Of a stretch of 30,897 bases of DNA, positions 1 through 7,954 are shown piece by piece; within the stretch, counting starts at the first letter, position 1; each line of letters starts with the position of its first letter. The position numbers and the translations under genes were made by a program. Source of the stretch: Candidatus Aminicenans sakinawicola JGI OTU-1 (GTDB lineage Bacteria > Acidobacteriota > Aminicenantia > Aminicenantales > Aminicenantaceae). The notes under the pieces are model-generated. The model saw only the letters and a list, made by a program, of their open reading frames with translations, was not told the DNA's origin and searched no databases. The stretch is from NCBI GenBank assembly GCA_000493965.1, contig AWNV01000036.1:1-30897 (forward strand), in the 5' to 3' direction.

Positions 1-2
1 CT

Positions 3-233
3 TTAACGATATATTTAGCTCCTAAACGCCCCAAATGGCATTTTGCTGTTATTGATGGTAAATATTTGTATATACAGAAAAAACATGAAGAAGGCACACA
101 GTCCTCGAAGAAATCATGGTTATATTGTGAAAACGACTTTTTTAATGAACCAAGGAAGTATAATGATATCTTTGATTCTTGGGCTGGAAAATGCACTTTT
201 ATAACTTCGGGACATGTATTAAAGGAGGGATAA
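3..233 (+). CDS. C-terminal end of an unidentified protein (5' cut by window edge)
   Basis: The frame is open from the first bases of the window to a TAA at 231-233, giving 76 residues with no start in view. The peptide is mixed hydrophilic and aromatic with one Lys/Glu-rich stretch; I see no family motif. A Shine-Dalgarno-like AAAGGAGG at 221-228 lies inside its last codons and serves the next gene, which begins 3 bases after the stop, so the two are probably co-transcribed. Function unknown. The reading as coding rests on the open frame and tight coupling to the following gene. Confidence 0.5.
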   Translation, partial: LTIYLAPKRPKWHFAVIDGKYLYIQKKHEEGTQSSKKSWLYCENDFFNEPRKYNDIFDSWAGKCTFITSGHVLKEG

Positions 234-236
234 GAA

Positions 237-581
237 TTGTTTCAGCATATTGATATCTCAACGGTAAAAGTGCTTCTTGGATTTAGTGCTCTTGCTGGGG
301 CTTTCCTCACATGGCTAAGTACAGTACCCAGAAAGATCCCAAAGTTACCCCTGATCTTCATTATAGTTAGCACAACCTGCTTTTGGATGGCTACCCTTAT
401 TCTTTTAATAGCGCTTATATTATGCCCGCTCATATTTTGGATAAATGATTTGGGTTTTATATTTGTTTTGTTGGGGGCAATCTTTGCTACATTGTCACTT
501 GAAGATCCTTTGCGGACGCTCCTTGATCTCATGTTCCATAGAACATACCATTGGAGAATAAAAAAAGAGTTGGGTTGGTAA
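237..581 (+). CDS. Small three-segment membrane protein, unknown function
   Basis: A 114-residue protein that begins with TTG, chosen because AAAGGAGG (221-228) sits 8 bases upstream. About three hydrophobic segments are visible (residues ~9-27, ~38-67, ~71-85), followed by a short basic tail, so it is predicted to be an inner-membrane protein with a cytoplasmic C-terminus. It follows the preceding partial gene by 3 bases and probably belongs to the same transcript. I do not recognise the family. Its place beside a recombinase-bearing segment makes it a candidate accessory or cargo gene, but nothing in the sequence states its role. Confidence 0.6.
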   Translation: MFQHIDISTVKVLLGFSALAGAFLTWLSTVPRKIPKLPLIFIIVSTTCFWMATLILLIALILCPLIFWINDLGFIFVLLGAIFATLSLEDPLRTLLDLMFHRTYHWRIKKELGW

Positions 582-681
582 AGTTGTATTTTTTAGCTTA
601 AGGGGGGCGGAATTCTCCGCTTTGCAAAGCTACGACCCTTATGGGTACGCATAAGAGGGTATATCCGCTGTTGTTCCACAC

Positions 682-1111
682 AAATTTTTGCTTATCGGCA
701 AAAACTTAACTAAAGCTGGTAGCCGAAATAGTCCATTAATTAAAGATATAATTGGAAAGGTTTTTGGCTTCTTTCCCATCTTAAAGAAAGGAGAAAGCAG
801 AAAGCCGACACTCTCTATAGTGGTGAGCAGCAGATGCTGGCTATCGGAAGAGCCTTGATGCTTAAGCCAACGCTTCTTTTATTGGATGAACCTTCCTTGG
901 GCCTTTCTCCCAATTTTGTGAAGGCGGTTTTTGAAAAATTGGTTGAAATAAAGATGGAACCAGTATCCTACTTGTTGAACAGAACGCCTTTAAGGCTCTT
1001 GAGATATGCCATAGAGGATATATTTTTGAAATAGGAAAAATTGCCTTTGAAGGAGAAAAAGAAAATCTTGTGAAAAAGGAGGTGATCAAAAGCATATTCC
1101 TTGGTGATTAA
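682..1111 (+). pseudogene. livF: Decayed livF-type branched-chain amino-acid ABC transporter ATPase
   Basis: Joining three frames gives the C-terminal half of a LivF-type ATPase. From about 682 one frame resembles the helical region and ends in FFPILK near 788. After a frameshift a second frame reads KERRKQKAD, then a signature-like SGEQQMLAIGRALM, then the Walker B segment LLLLDEPSLGLSP (to about 955). A second frameshift near 950 restores DGTSILLVEQNAFKALE, the H-loop region, and a normal LivF ending (FLGD) at 1109-1111. The N-terminal Walker A half is absent or unrecognisable; faint similarity may reach back to about 652. The Liv family imports branched-chain amino acids with LivGHMK, none of which is here. 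This is a dead gene relic; the frame breaks could in principle be assembly errors, but there are at least two and the 5' half is missing. Confidence 0.8.
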
Positions 1112-1468
1112 AGATCACGCTTGCTGAACCCAAATCGTCAGTTTATTCAACTTGACAGGTGGCGAGTTGCTTCCTTATACTTTGTGTTAGGTAATTATTT
1201 TGAATGCTTTCCGGAGTCTTTTCTTCAATTTTATAATTTACTTGAACAAAATATTTATCTCTTTCTTTGGGAGGGATTTTTTTATTTGGCATAACTATGT
1301 ATTTGTTTTGGATAAAATCAAATCAATGAAAACATTAAAAGAAGGTCAAAGATGGCAGTTACTTTAAAGGATGAGAAGATCATTGATCGCTAGTCTATGA
1401 TTATTGAAAATGAGCAAAAGCAGAATGAACATATTTACTTGAATACAGAAGATTATAAAAGGGAGTGA
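1112..1468. other. Spacer between the livF remnant and the next gene
   Basis: No convincing gene. Directly after the livF stop, the same frame stays open for 60 codons to a TAA at 1292-1294, but it has no ribosome site, an odd composition and no recognisable family. A short ATG frame at 1352-1393 is also too small to credit. A sigma-70-like promoter candidate lies at 1152-1181. The stretch looks like further decayed coding DNA. Confidence 0.4.
1152..1181 (+). promoter_or_regulatory. Sigma-70-like promoter candidate
   Basis: A perfect TTGACA (1152-1157) and TATACT (1176-1181) are separated by 18 bases. The nearest intact gene downstream starts about 290 bases away at 1472, so the link is uncertain. 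In an AT-rich region, chance matches are possible. Confidence 0.3.
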
Positions 1469-1471
1469 ATG

Positions 1472-2101
1472 ATGCTTAGACTTGGAATTTATTTTAATGT
1501 TTTCTTCGGTTTGATTTTTCTTCTTGTTTTTCCACCTTTTGGGCTATTGCTTCTTTTGATAGGATTTTTATTGATAGTTATAGTAATTACAAACAGAAAA
1601 GCAGATATTTTGGATGACTGGTCAATATTAATTAAGAATGCACAAGGTCAAAGAGATAAAATCATTTCTTCAACTAAAGGGCTAATAACGGATAGCAAGG
1701 CGCCTTCTTTGGAATTGAAAGAGGAGAACGTAGGCCCAACATTGGCGCTTGCATCCTTTGGAGAAACCAGGGATTTTTTAATTGTCTCAGATAGAAGGAA
1801 TATCAAGCTCAGCAATTTCAAAACCTTTGTCAATGTTAATGACTACGGAGAGAATCTTTTTGTTTCGTGGTATCTAACCTACAGGCCTGATTTCTTGCAG
1901 TCACTTATCATGTTGTTGCCCGGCATAAAGAAAATTATGAGCTTAGATGATCTCAATCTTTTTAATAAGCAAGATTTAACAGCATATGTAACAAATGTCC
2001 ACCACTGCCTTCTTGAAGCAGTTGAAAAACTCATGACTGGGTTGAATCAGGACCCGTCAAAAATTGAAAGAAAATCAAGGGGTTTTTTGGGGATTTCATA
2101 A
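1472..2101 (+). CDS. Membrane-anchored protein of unknown function
   Basis: A 209-residue protein. Two adjacent ATGs (1469, 1472) are possible; 1472 is preferred because GGGAG at 1461-1465 is then 6 bases away rather than 3. The first ~40 residues form a hydrophobic hairpin (two membrane segments with a Pro-Pro turn). Then comes a soluble domain of about 165 residues, probably cytoplasmic, with mixed alpha/beta character and a short basic, glycine-containing tail. No catalytic motif, cysteine cluster or known domain is visible. It stands alone between a decayed livF and a gene with its own promoter. It may be cargo of the integrated element. Coding status is well supported by length and ribosome site; function unknown. 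Confidence 0.65.
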   Translation: MLRLGIYFNVFFGLIFLLVFPPFGLLLLLIGFLLIVIVITNRKADILDDWSILIKNAQGQRDKIISSTKGLITDSKAPSLELKEENVGPTLALASFGETRDFLIVSDRRNIKLSNFKTFVNVNDYGENLFVSWYLTYRPDFLQSLIMLLPGIKKIMSLDDLNLFNKQDLTAYVTNVHHCLLEAVEKLMTGLNQDPSKIERKSRGFLGIS

Positions 2102-2160
2102 TGGGAAGAATGCTATAGGTGGGTCGAGAGCTAATCTATGAAGATGTCAATTGCCTTTTT

Positions 2161-2169
2161 TGCTATAAT
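2161..2169 (+). promoter_or_regulatory. Extended -10 promoter
   Basis: TGC followed directly by a perfect TATAAT (2164-2169) is an extended -10 element, which can work without a clear -35; none is seen 17 bases upstream. The predicted start near 2176 leaves a leader of about 20 bases before the gene at 2196, which has GGAG at 2187-2190. The placement supports a promoter for the two-gene module that follows. Confidence 0.5.
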
Positions 2170-2195
2170 ATTTTTTCCTTAAACATGGAGAAAGA

Positions 2196-3476
2196 ATGAA
2201 TAATTTGAGACAAGGGATCTGGATCGTAAATACACGGAAGCAGTTGTCTGCTCTTAGAGGAGACATGCCTGGTTATCAATTCTTTGAAGTTATAGATATG
2301 GCCGGGAAATGTGGGGCATTGCTTTCGAAAGTTACTTCTGATCAATCTGAAATTATCCCTACAAATCGGCTTGAAATATATGCGAGTCAGTCGGGAATAA
2401 GAAAGACCGAGTTTGAGTTTTGTCTAAAGGAAATAGAGAAAACTGGTAAGATTGTTGGGCAGAGGCTCCAAGATGGTACGATAAAAGGTATAGAGAACTA
2501 TTGCTTCTCAACAGCAGATATTATTCAAGTTGTCAGCGAGATATATCGAAACAACGATCCAAATACGACTGAAATGATTACTCTTCATTCTTTAGAGGCA
2601 TCAAGCTTAATGCCTCGGAAGGAAGGCGAGTTTAAGAATGAGCTTTGCAATAAAGGCTACTCCGAAAGGGACGTAATCACAGCATTACACTTACAAGAGA
2701 ATTTTCACCTTATCGGAGTAAAAAGAAACGAATTTGTCTCTGAAGCGATAATTTACAATGAGCATATCTTTCAGACAGATCCAACAAAAGTGATAAGAGC
2801 AATGGAAGCCTTGAACGATAACGAAAGACAAATTGTATCAGAGATACAAGAGCTATTGCGGAGCACGCCAGGTTATCCAGTTGATAGGCTAACGAGAAGA
2901 TACCCAGCAAAGATTGTGAATATTATGAGAGGAGTTGGTTTATTAGAGGAGCTTGAAGTAATAAGCAGTTATGGCAACGCGTCTTTCGCTACACTCCCTC
3001 AATTAAGAGCTTCGGATTCAGGTAGTTCATCTTTGTTGAGTGACATATATCACAAAGCAAAATTATTGCTAAATTGTATAAGGTATGGCCAGATGAAATC
3101 TGTATCAAGCAGAGGAAGAATTTATGATCCATTGTTAATTATGAATGCACTACTTGATGGTAGACGGATTGGTCCCTGCACAGCAATAGGGGAAGACTAC
3201 AAAATTTTAGAACTCCAAGGCGTCATAGAAACTTGTTACCATTCTGGGAAGCAGTATTATATGAAGCTAAGACAGTCGGAGGTTGGGCGGCTGGTCAAGG
3301 ATGTATTGCTCTATGGTACAACTCTGCCCGACCAAAACCTTTATGATGAAGTATTTTCTGGTTTCCAGCCGGATCAGTTTATAATTCCTGAACATAAAAG
3401 GCGAGCTTTAGAAACAAAAATGTCAAAGCCAGTGGAGGAAATGGTTACCAGAATGCTTGAAACAATAAGAACATAA
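2196..3476 (+). CDS. Predicted winged-helix-type protein, partner of the nuclease gene
   Basis: A 426-residue soluble protein with no signal peptide or membrane segment. The ATG is supported by GGAG 5 bases upstream and an extended -10 promoter before that. Much of the protein looks like repeated short helical segments each ending in a basic turn and a beta hairpin, as in winged-helix DNA-binding proteins: near residues 70-100, 120-190, and most clearly 205-270, where a helix-rich stretch with PGYPVD is followed by GVGLLEELEVISSYG. I do not recognise a named family. It is followed 20 bases later by a PD-(D/E)XK nuclease on the same strand, so the two probably form one operon. A DNA-recognition or regulatory subunit for that nuclease is an inference from the fold pattern and context. 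Confidence 0.6.
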   Translation: MNNLRQGIWIVNTRKQLSALRGDMPGYQFFEVIDMAGKCGALLSKVTSDQSEIIPTNRLEIYASQSGIRKTEFEFCLKEIEKTGKIVGQRLQDGTIKGIENYCFSTADIIQVVSEIYRNNDPNTTEMITLHSLEASSLMPRKEGEFKNELCNKGYSERDVITALHLQENFHLIGVKRNEFVSEAIIYNEHIFQTDPTKVIRAMEALNDNERQIVSEIQELLRSTPGYPVDRLTRRYPAKIVNIMRGVGLLEELEVISSYGNASFATLPQLRASDSGSSSLLSDIYHKAKLLLNCIRYGQMKSVSSRGRIYDPLLIMNALLDGRRIGPCTAIGEDYKILELQGVIETCYHSGKQYYMKLRQSEVGRLVKDVLLYGTTLPDQNLYDEVFSGFQPDQFIIPEHKRRALETKMSKPVEEMVTRMLETIRT

Positions 3477-3496
3477 ATATCAATGGAGCTAATATC

Positions 3497-4651
3497 ATGA
3501 TAATGACTTACACATCTGGTAGCGACTTTGAATATTTGGTCGCCACATATTTTCAGTTGCAAGGATATCTTGTAAGAAAAGGTCTTTTATATAAAGAAAA
3601 TCGCATCGCAATTACTGATATCGATATCTTTGCCATAAAATTCGTTATACCTTTCTTAAGTAGCACGATAGTATGCGACTGCAAGGATAGAGCTAGACCA
3701 AAACCCGTCGAAAGAATACTCTGGGTCAAAGGTATTAGCGAATTCTTGAATGCAGACAACGTATTCGTGGCTCTTCCTAAAGTTCCTTGGGAGATTATCG
3801 ACTTTGCTTCGAAAAAAAATATCAAAGTACTTACAAAAAATATGGTGGAGGATTCCATTAATACAGCAGGTACCGGTTCTTATGGCTTAGCAGATAAGGA
3901 ATTTTATATTCCCTTCTATAAGAAATCCTTTAATGTAGTTCAAAAGAACAAAGAATTGAAAACAGTCATAGACCACATTAGGAGTCTGTATATCAGGAAA
4001 AATCCATATGCTGCCTTGAATCGAGCCTTCTCGTTGGCTGAAAAGATTCGCGAAAAATTAGACCTTCTTGACAGAAATGATGTGTTGTATGAGACGTGGA
4101 GATATATTCTGTTTGAGTCAATAGTACTGGTTAGCCTTCACATAACTAAGATAGCATCCTTATGTTCTGGTTTGCGAGAAGATTTGCGAGACAAGTACAT
4201 TCTTATGAAGCTGACCTTTGGAGAAAGCGATCCGAAAAAGTCAAAAGAGATCCTAAGGTTAGTTCTAGAGTACGCATCAAAAGTACCTCTTTTCCACGAT
4301 TCTTCTGCTCTGCTTTCGACTCAGGATATAATAGTTCCACCGAAGTATGCAAATGCCTTAATAGGTCTTGTGAACTGGATCTACAAGAATCCTGAAATTT
4401 ATCTACTACTTCCGAATCTCATTGACTATCTGCTTTTTGAACAGGCTTTTAAAACTGGGAAATTCGATGCCAAGAAATTTTCTGTGAGGTTTGGGGACGT
4501 GGATATTGATAAGAAGCTAAAGGCTGCGAAGAATATTATGGTACTTGTCAGAGATCATGCGAGACTTAATCTTGAGCACATGTGGCCCAAGGAAGAGCAA
4601 AATATACCGAGTATAAGTTCTACTGATGAAAGCAGTGAAACTGCATCTTAA
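3497..4651 (+). CDS. Predicted PD-(D/E)XK (restriction endonuclease-fold) nuclease
   Basis: A 384-residue protein. The ATG at 3497 has GGAG 8 bases upstream. The first ~120 residues carry the restriction-endonuclease-fold pattern: Glu12 in a first helix (SDFEYLV), Asp41/Asp43 in TDIDIFA, then the D-x-K pair Asp61/Lys63 in the strand VCDCKD, followed by RARPKPVERILWVKG, a helix layout typical of Mrr-like and related nucleases. These would bind Mg2+ and cut DNA. Residues ~150-384 are mostly helical and unassigned, ending in a Ser/Thr/Glu-rich tail. It is probably co-transcribed with the winged-helix-like gene before it. In a mobile segment this is what a restriction or other DNA-targeting defence module might look like, but no methylase, helicase or toxin partner is seen. 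Nuclease fold is well supported; target unknown. Confidence 0.7.
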   Translation: MIMTYTSGSDFEYLVATYFQLQGYLVRKGLLYKENRIAITDIDIFAIKFVIPFLSSTIVCDCKDRARPKPVERILWVKGISEFLNADNVFVALPKVPWEIIDFASKKNIKVLTKNMVEDSINTAGTGSYGLADKEFYIPFYKKSFNVVQKNKELKTVIDHIRSLYIRKNPYAALNRAFSLAEKIREKLDLLDRNDVLYETWRYILFESIVLVSLHITKIASLCSGLREDLRDKYILMKLTFGESDPKKSKEILRLVLEYASKVPLFHDSSALLSTQDIIVPPKYANALIGLVNWIYKNPEIYLLLPNLIDYLLFEQAFKTGKFDAKKFSVRFGDVDIDKKLKAAKNIMVLVRDHARLNLEHMWPKEEQNIPSISSTDESSETAS

Positions 4652-4796
4652 AAGACTACAAACTATTATCTCTTGTCTAAAATACCTTCGTCAGCTTTGC
4701 AAAACCTAGAAAAGCCGGATAAAATTAGACTTCAGGGTGATAAAAATTATATTTAAGATTAAGAGGGGAAAAAATTAAAGATTTCTCAGAGTAAAA

Positions 4797-7265
4797 ATGA
4801 GCTTCTGGATAAAGTTGTTTAAAAGAGAAAAGGAAGAGCAACCACAAGCACAGTTAGATAATTGGGCAGAAAGTGATGTCTTAGAACTTAATATCCGCTA
4901 TGAAGAGATACCAGGCACCTTAGACCTCGGCTACTATTGGTCAGAAAACAAAGATGAATTCCAGATAGCGAAAATTGCTGAGGAGGATAGAACTACTCAT
5001 TTCTATGTCATTGGCGCCACCGGGACAGGGAAGACAAAGTTCCTTGAATTCTTGATTCATCAGGATATCAATAAAATGAATGGATTTGGAGTCATTGACC
5101 CCCATGGTGATCTAATCGAAGACATAAAAGGATATATAGCCCTCCAATATGCTGACCGCAGAAATATAATCTCAGATAGAGTGGTTTTCATCGATCCCAC
5201 TGACCCAGATTTCACTGTTACGTTTAATCCTCTTGAGAAGATTTCCAATGTGTCAATAGCTGAACAGGCCAATGAATTAGTGGGTTCCTTCAAGAAAATC
5301 TGGTCAGATTCTTGGGGAGTGAGAATGGAAGACCTGATGCGGAACTCATTGATCTCTCTTGGAGAGGCGGAACTTACGTTAACTATACTTCCTCAATTCT
5401 TGAGCAACAGGGCTTTCAGAGAAGGCGTTCTGGAAAAGGTCAGTCATCCTATTGCTCAGTCTTATTTTCAGAGGTTTGATACCATGACTAATAGAGGTCA
5501 GGTGACCTGGATTGAACCAGTGATGAATAAGATAAACGCCTTCTTCGCTGACGAAAGAATAAGGCAGATGTTCTCCTCTAACAAGAGCTCTTTCAATTTA
5601 AGGGAAATAATGGATCAAAAAAAGATGCTTCTTATCAAGCTGGATAAGGGGAAGCTAAAAGATTCAGCTGACCTTCTAGGCTCTCTCCTTATGGCGAAGA
5701 TTCAGATGGCAGCCTTTTCCAGGTCGGGTATCCCACAGAATAAACGGGTTCCTTTTTATTTATACATTGATGAATTCCAGAACTTTGCCAATGAGTCTTT
5801 CTCAGTTGTTTTGTCTGAAGCTAGAAAATACAGGCTTTCTTTAATTATGGCTCATCAGACCTTAGCCCAGATTCCAACCGAGCTTAGAAGTTTAATCTTA
5901 GGCAATACAGGAATCCAAGTATATTTTAGGCTTAATCGCCAGGACGCCCAGCTTTTGGCCAAAGAAGCTTTTGAATATTCGGGTTATGAAGTTAAGACGA
6001 TGAGCAGCTTTCGTCCAAATTTTTGGAGTTTAGGAGAGGAGTGGGAGCATCATATCGAGGAACTCCAAAACCTTTCCCCAAGAGTCTGCTATGTGAAGCA
6101 TAAAATCGAGGGAGGAGTAATTCCCATACAGACAGTTGAAATTGAGTGGGCCAGGGAAGTCTTGAAAATGAGAGAGGACAAATACCAGGAATTCCTCAAA
6201 GACCTTCCCTTTGGCGAAAAGTATCTTGTAGCAAGAAAAGCGTTGGTTGAATTAGAAGATAAGATGCAAAAGCTTATCAAAGAGGAAATTGAGAAAAAGC
6301 AGGCCAAGCGAAAAGAAATGAGAATACCTGTTCAGTCTCGGCAAAAATATGCAGAACGTGAAGAAGTTGAAAAAATTATTCCTTTAGAAAAACCGAGGAA
6401 AAAAGTAGACTTGGCAGATCTTTCACCAGAGGAAGGATATTTACTTGAATTCATCTCTCAGCATCCTGGTATGTTTGTCACTCAAATATATAAAGCCCTT
6501 CGTTTGAGTGGCTATAAGGGGGGTAAACTGAAAGAGAGCTTAATAGAGAAGGATCTGATATTCCAGGAAGAGACAAGGAAAGGGCTAAGAGGACGTCTGG
6601 CTAAAATCCTTGTTATTACTGATAAAGGTAATTCTATTTTAAATAAGATAGCTCTGGCAGGAAAAGGAGGAGATCTTCATAAGCACCTCCAAATGATGTT
6701 GAAAGAGCAAGCCCAAGTTTTAGGCTGGATTGCTAAAATTGAAGAAAGGATTCCAAGAACGCTTGAGACTGTTGATGTTGGATTAAGAAAGGAAGATATT
6801 AGGATAGCCATTGAAATTTCTTCAACATCTAAGGTTAATTATGAGATTCAAAATATCAGGAAGTGTTTTGAGGCAGGATATGATTATGTTCTATCAGTTT
6901 GTGAAGAGGAAAAAACCATTAATCTTATAAAGAAAGAGGCTCGAAAAAATTTTACTCATAAAGAAAGAGAAAAACTTCGTTTTTATCATCCAACACAAGT
7001 CAAAGACTTCCTAATTAGCGTTTCACCTCAGTCTATTGTTTCTGAAAAAGGCATTGTTTCTGACAATATTCTAAAGAAGAAACTATTATTAGATACAAAT
7101 GAGGCTGCTGATTATTTAGGAATTAAAAAGAGCACTCTATATGATTGGGTCGTTCAAAGGAAAATTCCTCATACCAAAGTCGGAAGACTTTTGAAGTTTA
7201 GAACCGTTGACCTTGATGCTTGGTTACAAAAGCGGACTAAAGAAGAAGATCACTATATTGATTAA
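4797..7265 (+). CDS. Type IV coupling-protein-like ATPase fused to winged-helix, nuclease-like and excisionase-type domains
   Basis: An 822-residue multidomain protein. Residues ~60-450 are a RecA-fold DNA-pumping ATPase of the TraG/TraD/DUF87 type: Walker A GATGTGKT at 73-80, an IDPHGDL segment at 100-106, Walker B LYIDEFQNF around 322-330 and a sensor-like AHQT at 352-355. It lacks N-terminal membrane helices, so it is cytoplasmic. A charged linker (~455-535) leads to a winged-helix-like region (~540-615), then a segment at ~625-740 resembling the restriction-endonuclease fold (Asp660, Glu673). The last ~55 residues (766-815) match the MerR-like excisionase helix-turn-helix family: LDTNEAADYLGIKKSTLYDW, then a basic wing and DLDAWL. 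No relaxase is in the window. The ribosome site is weak (AGAG 5 bases before ATG). Likely role: DNA handling or mobilisation of the element, with the C-terminus perhaps directing excision. Confidence 0.8.
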   Translation: MSFWIKLFKREKEEQPQAQLDNWAESDVLELNIRYEEIPGTLDLGYYWSENKDEFQIAKIAEEDRTTHFYVIGATGTGKTKFLEFLIHQDINKMNGFGVIDPHGDLIEDIKGYIALQYADRRNIISDRVVFIDPTDPDFTVTFNPLEKISNVSIAEQANELVGSFKKIWSDSWGVRMEDLMRNSLISLGEAELTLTILPQFLSNRAFREGVLEKVSHPIAQSYFQRFDTMTNRGQVTWIEPVMNKINAFFADERIRQMFSSNKSSFNLREIMDQKKMLLIKLDKGKLKDSADLLGSLLMAKIQMAAFSRSGIPQNKRVPFYLYIDEFQNFANESFSVVLSEARKYRLSLIMAHQTLAQIPTELRSLILGNTGIQVYFRLNRQDAQLLAKEAFEYSGYEVKTMSSFRPNFWSLGEEWEHHIEELQNLSPRVCYVKHKIEGGVIPIQTVEIEWAREVLKMREDKYQEFLKDLPFGEKYLVARKALVELEDKMQKLIKEEIEKKQAKRKEMRIPVQSRQKYAEREEVEKIIPLEKPRKKVDLADLSPEEGYLLEFISQHPGMFVTQIYKALRLSGYKGGKLKESLIEKDLIFQEETRKGLRGRLAKILVITDKGNSILNKIALAGKGGDLHKHLQMMLKEQAQVLGWIAKIEERIPRTLETVDVGLRKEDIRIAIEISSTSKVNYEIQNIRKCFEAGYDYVLSVCEEEKTINLIKKEARKNFTHKEREKLRFYHPTQVKDFLISVSPQSIVSEKGIVSDNILKKKLLLDTNEAADYLGIKKSTLYDWVVQRKIPHTKVGRLLKFRTVDLDAWLQKRTKEEDHYID

Positions 7266-7278
7266 GGGGATGATTACA

Positions 7279-7818
7279 GTGATTAGATTAAAGAATGTAT
7301 TTCTGATTTCCTTGTTGATGTTATTTATGATTGTTTGTTTAGAAGATTGCAAAAGCCCTGTTGCCCCAGATAATCCACTTGAGCCACCTGAAGAAGTTGA
7401 GTATCATGATTATTGGATAGAGTATGTTATAACAGAAGATATGATTAAGAATCATAATATTGGTGGTAGTTATAAGACTGCTGATCTTATTGTAACCTAT
7501 TATAGTGGTGTCCAGGAAAAAAGGCAGATTAGGTTGGAAAAGAAGAATAAGTATTTGTTTATTGGAGAGCTTAATCAAGTTCCTTGTAAGCCAAGTTATG
7601 ATAATCGAGTATTTGATTTTTTTATGTGTGATATGAGAAGAGTTCCTTCAGGTGCTGACTGGCATATTCCCTTTGGCGACATCTTTATTCTGGAAGAAAA
7701 GCAGACAGGAACCAGAACACGATTGACCTATGTTATAGAAAATTATCATTATGATGGCAAGGGAAAAATGGCTCGATGCAGAATTCTCCACGACGGTTCA
7801 GTTTCTAATACTCGTTGA
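7279..7818 (+). CDS. Putative lipoprotein or secreted protein, unknown function
   Basis: A 179-residue protein. GTG at 7279 is chosen because AAGGGG (7264-7269) lies 9 bases upstream; the in-frame ATG at 7270 touches that site and longer frames run back into the ATPase gene. The N-terminus has two basic residues, a hydrophobic stretch (residues ~7-19) and cysteines at 20 and 24 followed by SPVAPDNP, like the linker after a lipobox. The lipobox itself is poor: no small residue sits right before either Cys. The mature part is beta-rich, with a tyrosine/aspartate-rich region and repeated short strands; no family recognised. It starts 13 bases after the ATPase gene, so the two may share a transcript. 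Confidence 0.55.
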   Translation: MIRLKNVFLISLLMLFMIVCLEDCKSPVAPDNPLEPPEEVEYHDYWIEYVITEDMIKNHNIGGSYKTADLIVTYYSGVQEKRQIRLEKKNKYLFIGELNQVPCKPSYDNRVFDFFMCDMRRVPSGADWHIPFGDIFILEEKQTGTRTRLTYVIENYHYDGKGKMARCRILHDGSVSNTR

Positions 7819-7857
7819 TAATAGTTGATACTGAATAAGCAGTTAAAAACAAAAATC

Positions 7858-7886
7858 TTTACCTATTTTGTCTGATATATTAAAAT
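7858..7886 (+). promoter_or_regulatory. Promoter candidate for the integrase
   Basis: TTTACC (7858-7863), a 17-base spacer and TAAAAT (7881-7886) fit a sigma-70 promoter with one mismatch in the -10. It lies in the 136-base gap before the integrase and would give a leader of about 60 bases. Confidence 0.4.
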
Positions 7887-7954
7887 GTAATTAACCTGAT
7901 TGGTAAGATTTCATCGTTCAAGAATAAATCGTTAGTTATACATAAGAGAAAAAA

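Noticed and set aside
607..623. GCGGA-ATTC-TCCGC hairpin considered as a terminator after the small membrane protein.
   Set aside because: The stem is only 5 base pairs and no run of T follows; too weak to call.
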